Positions 36,851 through 43,637 of a DNA stretch of 64,000 nucleotides are shown piece by piece. The translations under genes were made by a program, and so were the position numbers. The stretch spans positions 485,001 through 549,000 of the forward strand of contig NZ_JAJNKA010000002.1 of the NCBI RefSeq assembly GCF_021533215.1, read 5' to 3'. The first letter of the stretch is position 1. Each line of letters opens with the position of its first letter. Source of the DNA: Portibacter lacus (GTDB lineage Bacteria > Bacteroidota > Bacteroidia > Chitinophagales > Saprospiraceae). The notes beneath the pieces were generated by a model. The model had not been told where the DNA came from. It searched no databases and saw only the letters and a list, made by a program, of their open reading frames with translations.

Positions 36851-36889
36851 ACTTTAGATTTTTTAACAAAACATCTAAATTTCAACTTT

Positions 36890-37294
36890 ATGGAAATTAA
36901 TTATTTAGCAGTTATCGCTGGGGGAATCGCTGCTTGGGTAATCGGTTCACTTTGGTACAGTCCATTATTATTTGGTAAAGCTTGGCAAAAAGAATTAGGA
37001 ATGACCGATGACGATTTAAAAGGTGCAAATATGCCCTTGATCTTCGGAACGAGTCTCCTCCTGATGATCATAATGGCTTTCGGAATTGCGCCGATTATTG
37101 CTGCACATGGCGATGACATGGCATGGCATCATGGGATGTTTCATGGACTTATGGTGGGTTTAATGTTTATCGCAACTTCGATAGGTATTAACTATTTATA
37201 CCAAAGAAAAAGCATCAAGCTCTTCTTAATAGATGCAGCTTATCAGATTCTGATCGTTGTAATCGCTGGGCTGATTATTGGTCTTTGGAGATAA
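36890..37294 (+). CDS. DUF1761 membrane protein
   Basis: 134 residues, four hydrophobic helices (about 5-25, 47-70, 83-103, 112-132). The N-terminal pattern AGGIAAWVIGSLWYSPLLFGKAWQKELG is the hallmark of DUF1761. No function is established for the family. It may be co-transcribed with the decarboxylase. A long inverted repeat lies just after its stop. Confidence 0.85.
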   Translation: MEINYLAVIAGGIAAWVIGSLWYSPLLFGKAWQKELGMTDDDLKGANMPLIFGTSLLLMIIMAFGIAPIIAAHGDDMAWHHGMFHGLMVGLMFIATSIGINYLYQRKSIKLFLIDAAYQILIVVIAGLIIGLWR

Positions 37295-37308
37295 GCAAAG
37301 GATCGACT

Positions 37309-37423
37309 AAAGCTATTTCAGAGATAATAAAATCCTTCTTTCAAACCGTAAAGTCAATTAAGTACTTTGCATTAGGAATCACCTTTAAACAAGATGTGGG
37401 TGGCCTATTTCTGAAATAGCTTT
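37309..37423. repeat. 14-bp perfect inverted repeat bounding 87 bp
   Basis: AAAGCTATTTCAGA (37309-37322) and TCTGAAATAGCTTT (37410-37423) are exact reverse complements flanking 87 bp of non-coding DNA between the convergent DUF1761 and ogt genes. No target-site duplication is obvious. It could be a small miniature element or a long-loop terminator structure. Confidence 0.7.
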
Positions 37424-37466
37424 GAATTATGCAAACATAATATTCTTTCAAAGATGGAAATAGATT

Positions 37467-37949
37467 CTAGAACAAAACACCATTCACAGAATACTCTTTT
37501 GGGTTTTCGAGAGCAAGAAGCTTTCTTTTCACTTCTGTACCATAAGCATAACCAGTAAGCGAACCATCACTCCCGATCACTCGGTGACAAGGAACAATAA
37601 TAGCGATTGGATTCTTACCATTCGCCATTCCGACGGCTCTTGTTGACTTCGGGTCTCCTAATTTTTTCGCGATATCAAGATAACTAACTGTTCGCCCAAA
37701 AGGAATATTTACTAATTCAGCCCAGACCTTTTTATAAAAATCTGACCAACTTTCCAAGTTTAATGGAAGGTCGAAACCTTTGCTTTCTCCGGCAAAGTAA
37801 AGATCGAGTTGAGTTTTAGATGCGGTTATGATCGGATTAGGATTAGGAGATTCATCCATTGAACGTACTATGTTCAGGTCAGTAATACCCTTTTCATCTG
37901 CTCTTATTCGCAATATCCCAACTGGAGATTCGTAATAATCAATATGCAT
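37467..37949 (-). CDS. ogt: Methylated-DNA-protein-cysteine methyltransferase
   Basis: 160 residues. Active-site Cys121 in IIVPCHRVIG, the RAVGMANGKNP helix-turn-helix segment, and the closing GYAYGTEVKRKLLALE. It removes O6-alkyl groups from guanine in one suicidal step. The N-terminal ribonuclease-like domain is present and no Ada regulatory domain is attached. Its start overlaps the end of the upstream M90-like gene by 11 bp, so the pair is one transcription unit. Confidence 0.95.
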   Translation of the reverse strand: MHIDYYESPVGILRIRADEKGITDLNIVRSMDESPNPNPIITASKTQLDLYFAGESKGFDLPLNLESWSDFYKKVWAELVNIPFGRTVSYLDIAKKLGDPKSTRAVGMANGKNPIAIIVPCHRVIGSDGSLTGYAYGTEVKRKLLALENPKEYSVNGVLF

Positions 37950-38757
37950 AATTTAGTATTTGAGCGTAAGTGGCGTATTCTTTAGGCCAATTTACCTTAA
38001 ATCCCTCATTATTAATAAAAAATGTTGCTAGTGAAATTACTTTTGGATCTAATGAGGTGAAGCCAGTAAGTTTCAAAATGTGATCCTCACTATAAGGAAG
38101 AATTAAACTGTAATCTACAGCTTCTACATTATTAAATTCCGAATAAAGGGAGAGTAAAATCTCAGCGTATGCATGGTATGCTATATTATAGTTATCATTA
38201 GGCTTACTGATGCTCTGCATTACCGTTTCTAAGGATAGCAAAATCACACCATCTTCTGGATGAATTTCTACGGTGTGGAGAAACTTATTCTGAGGTGTAG
38301 GAAAAGGATGATTATAGCAGATAATTCTGTCAAAATCTCCGATTAAAAAATCTTTCAATCCTAAAGTCATCTGAATTCCATGAGCAGCAATTATGGATTT
38401 AAAATCTTCAGGAATGCTTTTCTTCTCTTTTAACATCAAACTAAAAGATCTTGCATTTAGATAAAGAGCTAATCGAGTATCGAATTTTAGCCGGTCATTT
38501 TGGTCTAAAGTTGAATAAAAGGGAAAAAAATTCTGAAGCCAGATGACAATTTCACGGTCTAATTTGGGTGGAAATTTCTCATCGTACCAATAATTTATCT
38601 CCTCTTTTGCGAAAAAAATGGCCAAAACGACCACAAAAAATGGAATTAAGTAAAAAAGATGCTCATCTTTTCCATAATATATTAAATTAATTCCAGTGTA
38701 CAAACCCCCTAAAACAAAGGGCAAAGCGATTAACATTGAAAATCTTATTCCTCTCAT
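37939..38757 (-). CDS. MtfA/M90-like protein with degenerate zinc site
   Basis: 272 residues. Two N-terminal hydrophobic helices (about 9-45) are followed by a domain resembling MtfA-type peptidases (LPxxFKSIIAAHGIQMTLG..., FDRIICYNHPFPTPQNKFLHTVEI). At the place of the expected HExxH zinc motif it reads HAYAE (His195 to Glu199), so both the catalytic Glu and the second His are missing. It is therefore probably not an active peptidase. Gene position, overlapping ogt, gives no functional clue. The family call itself is moderate because the motif is lost. Confidence 0.6.
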   Translation of the reverse strand: MRGIRFSMLIALPFVLGGLYTGINLIYYGKDEHLFYLIPFFVVVLAIFFAKEEINYWYDEKFPPKLDREIVIWLQNFFPFYSTLDQNDRLKFDTRLALYLNARSFSLMLKEKKSIPEDFKSIIAAHGIQMTLGLKDFLIGDFDRIICYNHPFPTPQNKFLHTVEIHPEDGVILLSLETVMQSISKPNDNYNIAYHAYAEILLSLYSEFNNVEAVDYSLILPYSEDHILKLTGFTSLDPKVISLATFFINNEGFKVNWPKEYATYAQILNYAY

Positions 38758-38779
38758 GGTGTAAATTTATTTATATTTT

Positions 38780-38810
38780 TTTGGGAGTATGAAAAAAGAG
38801 CATAAATTTG
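38780..38810 (+). promoter_or_regulatory. Promoter of tRNA-Phe
   Basis: TTTG (38780-38783), 19 bp, then TAAATTTG (38803-38810): both halves and the spacing fit the Bacteroidota housekeeping consensus. The tRNA begins 15 bp downstream. Confidence 0.8.
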
Positions 38811-38824
38811 CAGACCTATTTTGA

Positions 38825-38897
38825 GGTACCTTAGCTCAGTCGGTAGAGCAATGGACTGAAAATCCATGTGTCCCTGGTTCGATTCCTGGAGGTACCA
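38825..38897 (+). tRNA. tRNA-Phe (GAA)
   Basis: 73 nt cloverleaf. Acceptor GGTACCT/AGGTACC (38825-38831 with 38890-38896), discriminator A (38897), D-arm GCTCAGTCGGTAGAGC, anticodon arm ATGGA-CTGAAAA-TCCAT with anticodon GAA (38858-38860), and T-loop TTCGATT. One T-stem pair (positions 51-63) is T-T. CCA is not encoded. Isolated gene with its own promoter and terminator. Confidence 0.97.
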
Positions 38898-38903
38898 CTT
38901 AAG

Positions 38904-38936
38904 ATCCTGATTTCGCAAGAAGTCAGGATTTTTTTT
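38904..38936 (+). terminator. Intrinsic terminator of tRNA-Phe
   Basis: ATCCTGA (38904-38910) pairs with TCAGGAT (38923-38929), followed by an uninterrupted run of T residues to 38936. It is 7 bp after the tRNA. Confidence 0.88.
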
Positions 38937-38946
38937 GCCTATTCAT

Positions 38947-39005
38947 GAATTTTGAAAATCCATGCAGAAAGTATACTTTCTACTAGTTCGATTCCTGGAA
39001 AATTC
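38947..39005 (+). pseudogene. tRNA-like relic related to tRNA-Phe
   Basis: Two pieces of the adjacent tRNA-Phe recur in order: TGAAAATCCATG (38953-38964) and TTCGATTCCTGGA (38987-38999). They are separated by 22 nt containing a perfect 16-bp palindrome AGAAAGTATACTTTCT (38966-38981). The ends GAATTTT (38947-38953) and AAAATTC (38999-39005) form a 7-bp stem like an acceptor. There is no D-arm. It reads as a decayed or rearranged second tRNA copy, or the scar of an integration event. Confidence 0.55.
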
Positions 39006-39113
39006 TACAAATAAACTTTCACGCCACCCATCTACACATTCGTATTTCTTGAATAGTAATTAACCCTTTCTTCGTCTCTCTTTCAAAACTATCTTGAAGT
39101 AAACAAAATACTA

Positions 39114-40118
39114 ATGAAAGATTTAATGGAAAAGTATAAAAGCTTCGCTAAGCCTGCAGCAGAATCCACGGAGAATAAAGTTGCTACAGAAAGTATTATT
39201 CCTCCAGAACTATTTAATCCAGAGGAAATGCTTGAATATGTAAAAAAAGCAAAGAAAGCGAACAAATACATTCAACATGCAGATAACACTATCTCAGGAA
39301 TAGGAAATAAAGGTATAAGATCTACTGCCATGAAATTAGCTCAAAATATCATGAAAGATCAAATGAAAATCAACAACCTTTTTAAAGCTCATCAATTCAG
39401 TAAGTATCATAGCAAATTAGATATGCTCGTTCAGAATAAACCTGGTGGATCTAAAATGTTAGGCTCAAAGCTCCAAAAGACCAATAAAGCACTTTCAGGA
39501 GCATCATTTGGTATAAACACGATCAAAGCAATAGATGGATTAAAAAACGACGAACAAGGGCAAGCAGTTAAACATAGTGTTGATGCACTTTCGGACGGAT
39601 TAGGAATGACAAAAAACCCAGTTGCTTTAGCTTTTTCTGGTGGATACGAAGGAATGAAGTTCATTAATGAATCCACCGACAATGCCCTCCCAGATGCTAT
39701 ATATTCAGGTTTTGGATTTAAAGAAATAAAACAAAGTGAAGGCACTGACAACGAAATGAAAATGGAAAAACGTGGCATTTATGACGGCCTACTTGGGATG
39801 AAAATCAACAACATCAAAAGCCTAGAACGATACATCAAAAGAATACAAGGTAAAATCACAGGAATAGTTCCTTTCAGAGATGGGCTCATAGAAAACCTAA
39901 GCAAAGAAGGCGTAGAGTTGAAACTGCCTAAACTTTTAACTGAAATGCCTGATCTCTCTATTGTAACTAATCCTTGGCCAGCTAATCTTGATCAGCATGT
40001 GGATAATCTTCTCATTATAGCAGAGAAAATCCGAGATTATTATGAATCGATCAATTTCCAGTTGAAAATTGTATACCGTATTCATGAAGAACATATGGCG
40101 AAGCGTGATCAGAAATAA
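39114..40118 (+). CDS. Orphan hypothetical protein downstream of tRNA-Phe
   Basis: 334 residues with no signal peptide. A lysine-rich helical first part (1-110) leads to a glycine/serine-rich semi-hydrophobic stretch (about 118-175: ALSGASFGINTIKAI, NPVALAFSGGYEGMKFI). The C-terminal half is again charged and helical (GKITGIVPFRDGLIENLSKEGVELKLPKLL onward). No family recognised. The alternation of amphipathic helices around a weakly hydrophobic core recalls secreted effectors or pore-forming cargo, but nothing proves it. It is alone on its strand, convergent with apaG, and lies just after the tRNA and tRNA relic, a common spot for acquired genes. Confidence 0.65.
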   Translation: MKDLMEKYKSFAKPAAESTENKVATESIIPPELFNPEEMLEYVKKAKKANKYIQHADNTISGIGNKGIRSTAMKLAQNIMKDQMKINNLFKAHQFSKYHSKLDMLVQNKPGGSKMLGSKLQKTNKALSGASFGINTIKAIDGLKNDEQGQAVKHSVDALSDGLGMTKNPVALAFSGGYEGMKFINESTDNALPDAIYSGFGFKEIKQSEGTDNEMKMEKRGIYDGLLGMKINNIKSLERYIKRIQGKITGIVPFRDGLIENLSKEGVELKLPKLLTEMPDLSIVTNPWPANLDQHVDNLLIIAEKIRDYYESINFQLKIVYRIHEEHMAKRDQK

Positions 40119-40130
40119 ATGAAACCAATA

Positions 40131-40517
40131 TCAGTTGGCTATATGATCAGCATTTAACTTAAACTCTGGCACCTCAACTTCAAAAATTTGATTTTCCCCT
40201 ACATTTAACATGGTAAAACTTCCATACATCTTCCCTATCTCTGTATTGATCGGACTCCACGAATCATATTCATAAAATTCTCCAGGTCCGATAACAGGCT
40301 GCTTACCGATTACACCGACGCCTTCTACTTCTCTAACTTCACCGAAACCATTGACAATAAACCAATGTCTACTGATTAACTGAACAACCATTTCACTTTG
40401 GTTTTCAATTTTTATATGATAAGAATGGACAAATTTACTAAGATGAGGGAAGGAGTGCATCTGCTCATAGCGAGCCTTCGGCTTTACAACAATATCAGGA
40501 ATTAAAAATCTACTCAT
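40131..40517 (-). CDS. apaG: ApaG family protein
   Basis: 128 residues, a single ApaG/FNIII-like beta domain: HSYHIKIENQSEMVVQLISRHWFIVNGFGEVREVEGVGVIGKQP, then PGEFYEYDSWSPINTEIGKMYGSFTM. ApaG proteins are linked to Co/Mg resistance and Ap4A levels in enterics; the biochemical role is unsettled. Overlaps the end of gmk by 8 bp, giving a yicC-gmk-apaG operon. Confidence 0.93.
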   Translation of the reverse strand: MSRFLIPDIVVKPKARYEQMHSFPHLSKFVHSYHIKIENQSEMVVQLISRHWFIVNGFGEVREVEGVGVIGKQPVIGPGEFYEYDSWSPINTEIGKMYGSFTMLNVGENQIFEVEVPEFKLNADHIAN

Positions 40518-41091
40518 CGGTTATACCTAAAAATCCTTCAACAATAAATTCTGCTTCTTTAAAAGTAACTTCTAATAAATCATTCACGAGAATCCTATCA
40601 AAGCTATTCTCATAATTCATTTCTCGTTTTACCCTTGCTATTCTTTTCTTAAGACTTTCCTCACTTTCGGTTCTCCTACGTTCTAATCTACTAATCAACG
40701 TTTCTATAGAAGGTGGCTTTACAAAAATAGCAAGACAATCATCACCGTACAACTTTTTAATATTAGTTGCACCACGTACATCTATATCAAAAGCAATATG
40801 CTTCTTATTTTCCCAAAGTCTAGTAACTTCAGATTTTAATGTGCCGTAAAATTGGTCTTCGTAAACCTCCTCCCATTCTACAAACTCATCATTTTCTGCA
40901 CGATACCTAAATTCCTCAGGACTCATAAAGTAATAATCCCTCCCATTCTCTTCATGATCTCTTTTTTCTCTAGTTGTAGCTGAAATAGAAAAATCTAAAA
41001 AATCATACGTTTTCAATAAGTGTCTTACAATGGTCGTCTTCCCTGCTCCAGAAGGCGCCGTAAACACAAACATCTTACCCTTAAAATCCAT
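40510..41091 (-). CDS. gmk: Guanylate kinase
   Basis: 193 residues. P-loop APSGAGKTT (12-20), GMP-binding SATTREKRDHEENGRDYYFMS, the lid ERRRTESEESLKKR, and the closing ILVNDLLE. Phosphorylates GMP to GDP. Directly follows yicC by 1 bp, an order widely conserved in bacteria. Confidence 0.97.
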   Translation of the reverse strand: MDFKGKMFVFTAPSGAGKTTIVRHLLKTYDFLDFSISATTREKRDHEENGRDYYFMSPEEFRYRAENDEFVEWEEVYEDQFYGTLKSEVTRLWENKKHIAFDIDVRGATNIKKLYGDDCLAIFVKPPSIETLISRLERRRTESEESLKKRIARVKREMNYENSFDRILVNDLLEVTFKEAEFIVEGFLGITDE

Positions 41092-41092
41092 A

Positions 41093-41968
41093 TTAGACGA
41101 TATTCGCTAGCTGTTCTTTAATCTTTTCAAGTTCATTTTTCATGTTTACCACTAATTTCTGAATGTCGGTAAACTGAGCTTTAGCTCCCATGGTATTAAT
41201 CTCTCTCCCTATTTCCTGAGCGATAAAACTTAATGACCTACCTTTCAAGTCTCCTTCTTTATCTAATTCTTCAATAAAATAGATACAATGCTGAGCTAGT
41301 CTAGATTGTTCCTCATTGATATCCATTTTTTCCATATAGAACAAAATCTCTTGCTCCATTCTATTTCGATCTAGATTCGTATTCTGAGTGAAATCCTGCA
41401 CATTCTTCTGTAGTCTTTGCTTCAGCCTTTCTAATCTCGGAACTTCGAATTCCTCTATTCCACTTCTGAACCTCTCTATTTCTTGAACTCTTTCTCTTAG
41501 ATCTTCCTTAGTTGCCTCTCCTTCTACAGCTCTAAATTTTGTAAGGCCTTCTATTGCTTCTAAGGTCAATTTTTTAATCACCTTATACTCTTCTTCCTCC
41601 ATTTCAGATCCTTCAGCTTGAACAACATTAGGAATTCTCAGAATAGCTTGAACATAATCCGTGGGTGGTATTCCCATTTCACCTTCTAGCTGCTTTAACT
41701 GATTATAGTAAGTTATGAACAAGTTTTTATTGATACATGCATCTGATTGAGTGCCATTATCATCGGTAGAAATGGATAAATCAAACTTACCTCTTAGTGC
41801 TTTATCCGTAACTAATTTTCGAAGTTCCAATTCCTTTTCACGATAGCTAAGTGGTAGTTTACAACGAATATCAGTTGTTTTTCCATTGAGCGATCGAATC
41901 TCAACCGTTATTGTCTTTTCTTTATAGTGGCCTTGCGCTCTGCCATACCCCGTCATTGATAATACCAT
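41093..41968 (-). CDS. yicC: YicC-family endoribonuclease
   Basis: 291 residues. N-terminal MVLSMTGYGRA and SLNGKTTDIRCKLP, and the C-terminal DUF1732 block RNRMEQEILFYMEKMDINEEQSRLAQH...GRSLSFIAQEIGREINTMGAKA, are diagnostic. YicC/YloC proteins act as RNA endonucleases in E. coli and B. subtilis. First gene of the yicC-gmk-apaG operon. Confidence 0.95.
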   Translation of the reverse strand: MVLSMTGYGRAQGHYKEKTITVEIRSLNGKTTDIRCKLPLSYREKELELRKLVTDKALRGKFDLSISTDDNGTQSDACINKNLFITYYNQLKQLEGEMGIPPTDYVQAILRIPNVVQAEGSEMEEEEYKVIKKLTLEAIEGLTKFRAVEGEATKEDLRERVQEIERFRSGIEEFEVPRLERLKQRLQKNVQDFTQNTNLDRNRMEQEILFYMEKMDINEEQSRLAQHCIYFIEELDKEGDLKGRSLSFIAQEIGREINTMGAKAQFTDIQKLVVNMKNELEKIKEQLANIV

Positions 41969-42273
41969 ATTGCTAATTTTGTGTAAAGATAATTAATGGA
42001 GGTAGATTGTGTAATTAAATATATTGATGACATCATAGATCTATACCTCAATTAAGATAAAATTAAATACCTAACCCCAAGAGACATCGAGCTTTAAGCC
42101 TGTAATTACCTCATTAAAAGGCGATTATAAAACAGAAGGGATTAAACAATAAATAAATAAATCTTTTAAAAAGAGCAGGTTTTTTTTCCTTAAATGAATA
42201 ATTTTGCGAAATTTGCAATCCCTAAAAAAAAGGGGCATATATTTCATAACTATTTATAAACCAAATATTAATA
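41969..42273. other. Divergent intergenic region between yicC and HU
   Basis: About 305 bp without a gene. On the + strand TAATTTTG (42199-42206) is an exact -7 element that would start HU transcription with a leader of about 60 nt; the leader contains a small CCCT/AGGG hairpin. No -33 TTG at the normal distance was found. Nothing else recognised. Confidence 0.5.
42199..42206 (+). promoter_or_regulatory. -7 element of the HU gene
   Basis: TAATTTTG, full match to TAnnTTTG, 67 bp before the HU start codon; only the -7 half is visible. Confidence 0.5.
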
Positions 42274-42588
42274 ATGAGGAAAGCCGATTTAGTGTCGTCG
42301 ATATCAGAAAAAACAGGGGTACCTAAAGTTGATGTGTTGGTTACTTTAGAAATGTTTTTCAAAGAGGTGAAATCATCTTTAGGAGGTGGAGAAGATGTAT
42401 TTATAAGAGGTTTCGGATCTTTCAAGATTAAAAAGAGAGCTAAGAAAATAGGAAGACATATAAAGAAACAAAAAGCAATAGAAATACCAGAACATTATAT
42501 CCCGTCGTTTAAGCCTTCTAAAGCATTCGTAGAACATGTGAAAGCAAATGTTACGAGCCTGCCTAAGGATTCTAATGATGATGATTAA
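42274..42588 (+). CDS. HU-family DNA-binding protein
   Basis: 104 residues. MRKADLVSSISEKTGVPKVDVLVTLEMFFKEV is the helical dimerisation part, DVFIRGFGSFKIKKRAKKIGRH the DNA-binding arm, and IPEHYIPSFKPSKAFVEHV the closing strand-helix. A short acidic tail (DSNDDD) extends the usual ~90-residue fold. Nucleoid protein that bends DNA. First gene of a run with a TPR protein, the 30-residue basic protein and the RNase E/G homologue. Confidence 0.95.
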   Translation: MRKADLVSSISEKTGVPKVDVLVTLEMFFKEVKSSLGGGEDVFIRGFGSFKIKKRAKKIGRHIKKQKAIEIPEHYIPSFKPSKAFVEHVKANVTSLPKDSNDDD

Positions 42589-42604
42589 TTAAAAAAGATA
42601 AGAC

Positions 42605-43384
42605 ATGAACAAAAGTCACTACTTAACTATTGGAGTGTTTACCATTTTGTTCCTTGTGTTGTATTTTGGTTTTGATACAAAACCACATGATATATTGCTC
42701 GCTGAAAAGTCTCGAGCAAATTTAATTGAAACAACGAATATTCAGAATCTACTGACGACAGCTCGCGAAGAAATGAGAGCAGATCAAATGGGGATTATTG
42801 ATGCCATGAACATGAGAGTCGAAGCAGCACAAACAGACAGTGCTAGAGTTGAAGAGTTTAAAAACTTATCTTCTGCTTGGTATCAAAATGAATATTATGG
42901 CATTGCTGGATACTATGCTGAAGAAATTGCAAAAATTAATAATGACGAATTAAGTTGGTCCATTGCAGGAACAACTTATGCCGCAGGAATTAAAAATGCA
43001 AAAGATCAGAAGGTAAAAGATTTTTGTGTTGAGAAATCAAGGAAGGCATTAGAGAATGCAATTTCAATTAATCCAACAAATTTGAACCATAAAATCAACC
43101 TTGCTGTTACATATGCAGAACAGCCTTTAGCTGAAAACCCTATGAAAGGGATTTTGATGCTGTTGGATCTTAATAAGCAGAGTCCAGAAAATGTTACTGT
43201 GTTATTTCAGTTAGCGAGACTAGGATTACAGACAGGCCAGTATGATAAGGCAATCGAACGTATAGAAAAAGCGTTAAGTATTGATCCTAACAATCAAAGA
43301 ATTATTTGTTTAGCTGTAGAAGCTTATACAAATGTAGGTAATCAGCAGAAAGCCGATGCTTACAAAAGTAAATGTGAATTATAA
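42605..43384 (+). CDS. TPR-repeat protein with N-terminal membrane anchor
   Basis: 259 residues. One N-terminal hydrophobic helix (about 6-24) is followed by tetratricopeptide-like helices, clearest at ALENAISINPTNLNHKINLAVTYAE (about 151-175) and ENVTVLFQLARLGLQTGQYDKAIERIEKALSIDPNN (about 198-233). Likely faces the periplasm as a scaffold; partner unknown. It lies 16 bp after HU and 20 bp before the small basic protein. Confidence 0.82.
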   Translation: MNKSHYLTIGVFTILFLVLYFGFDTKPHDILLAEKSRANLIETTNIQNLLTTAREEMRADQMGIIDAMNMRVEAAQTDSARVEEFKNLSSAWYQNEYYGIAGYYAEEIAKINNDELSWSIAGTTYAAGIKNAKDQKVKDFCVEKSRKALENAISINPTNLNHKINLAVTYAEQPLAENPMKGILMLLDLNKQSPENVTVLFQLARLGLQTGQYDKAIERIEKALSIDPNNQRIICLAVEAYTNVGNQQKADAYKSKCEL

Positions 43385-43404
43385 AAAATAAAAAATAAAA
43401 GACT

Positions 43405-43497
43405 ATGCCTTGCGGTAAAAAAAGAAAAAGACATAAGATCTCTACTCATAAAAGAAAAAAGAGATTACGTAAAAACAGACACAAGAAGAAGAAATAA
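43405..43497 (+). CDS. 30-residue basic AURKAIP1/COX24-type protein
   Basis: 30 codons, ATG at 43405 and TAA at 43495. The protein starts MPCGKKRKRHKISTHKRKKR and continues with lysine and arginine to the end, about two thirds basic. This pattern is the tiny AURKAIP1/COX24-domain family conserved across Bacteroidota, related to a mitochondrial small-subunit ribosomal protein and thought to be ribosome-associated. It is far too short for default gene finding. It sits between the TPR gene and rng, and is followed at once by a strong terminator. Confidence 0.87.
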   Translation: MPCGKKRKRHKISTHKRKKRLRKNRHKKKK

Positions 43498-43505
43498 TTT
43501 TTTTC

Positions 43506-43535
43506 GGTCAGCAGATTCAGTTCTGCTGACCTTCT
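43506..43535 (+). terminator. Intrinsic terminator after the 30-residue gene
   Basis: Perfect 10-bp stem GGTCAGCAGA (43506-43515) and TCTGCTGACC (43522-43531) around a 6-nt loop, 8 bp after the stop codon, followed by TTCTTTC. It ends the HU operon before rng. Confidence 0.8.
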
Positions 43536-43637
43536 TTCGTTTCGTCTAATCCATAATATCTTTCTGTAAAAACTTCCCTTAAGGGTTTTAGACATTGTTT
43601 AATGTGTACCGAATGAGGTGCCACTAAAAACTGTACC

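Noticed and set aside
38904-38936. A second functional tRNA just after tRNA-Phe
   Set aside because: The hairpin here is a terminator, and the tRNA-like sequence further on lacks a D-arm and proper T-stem pairing.
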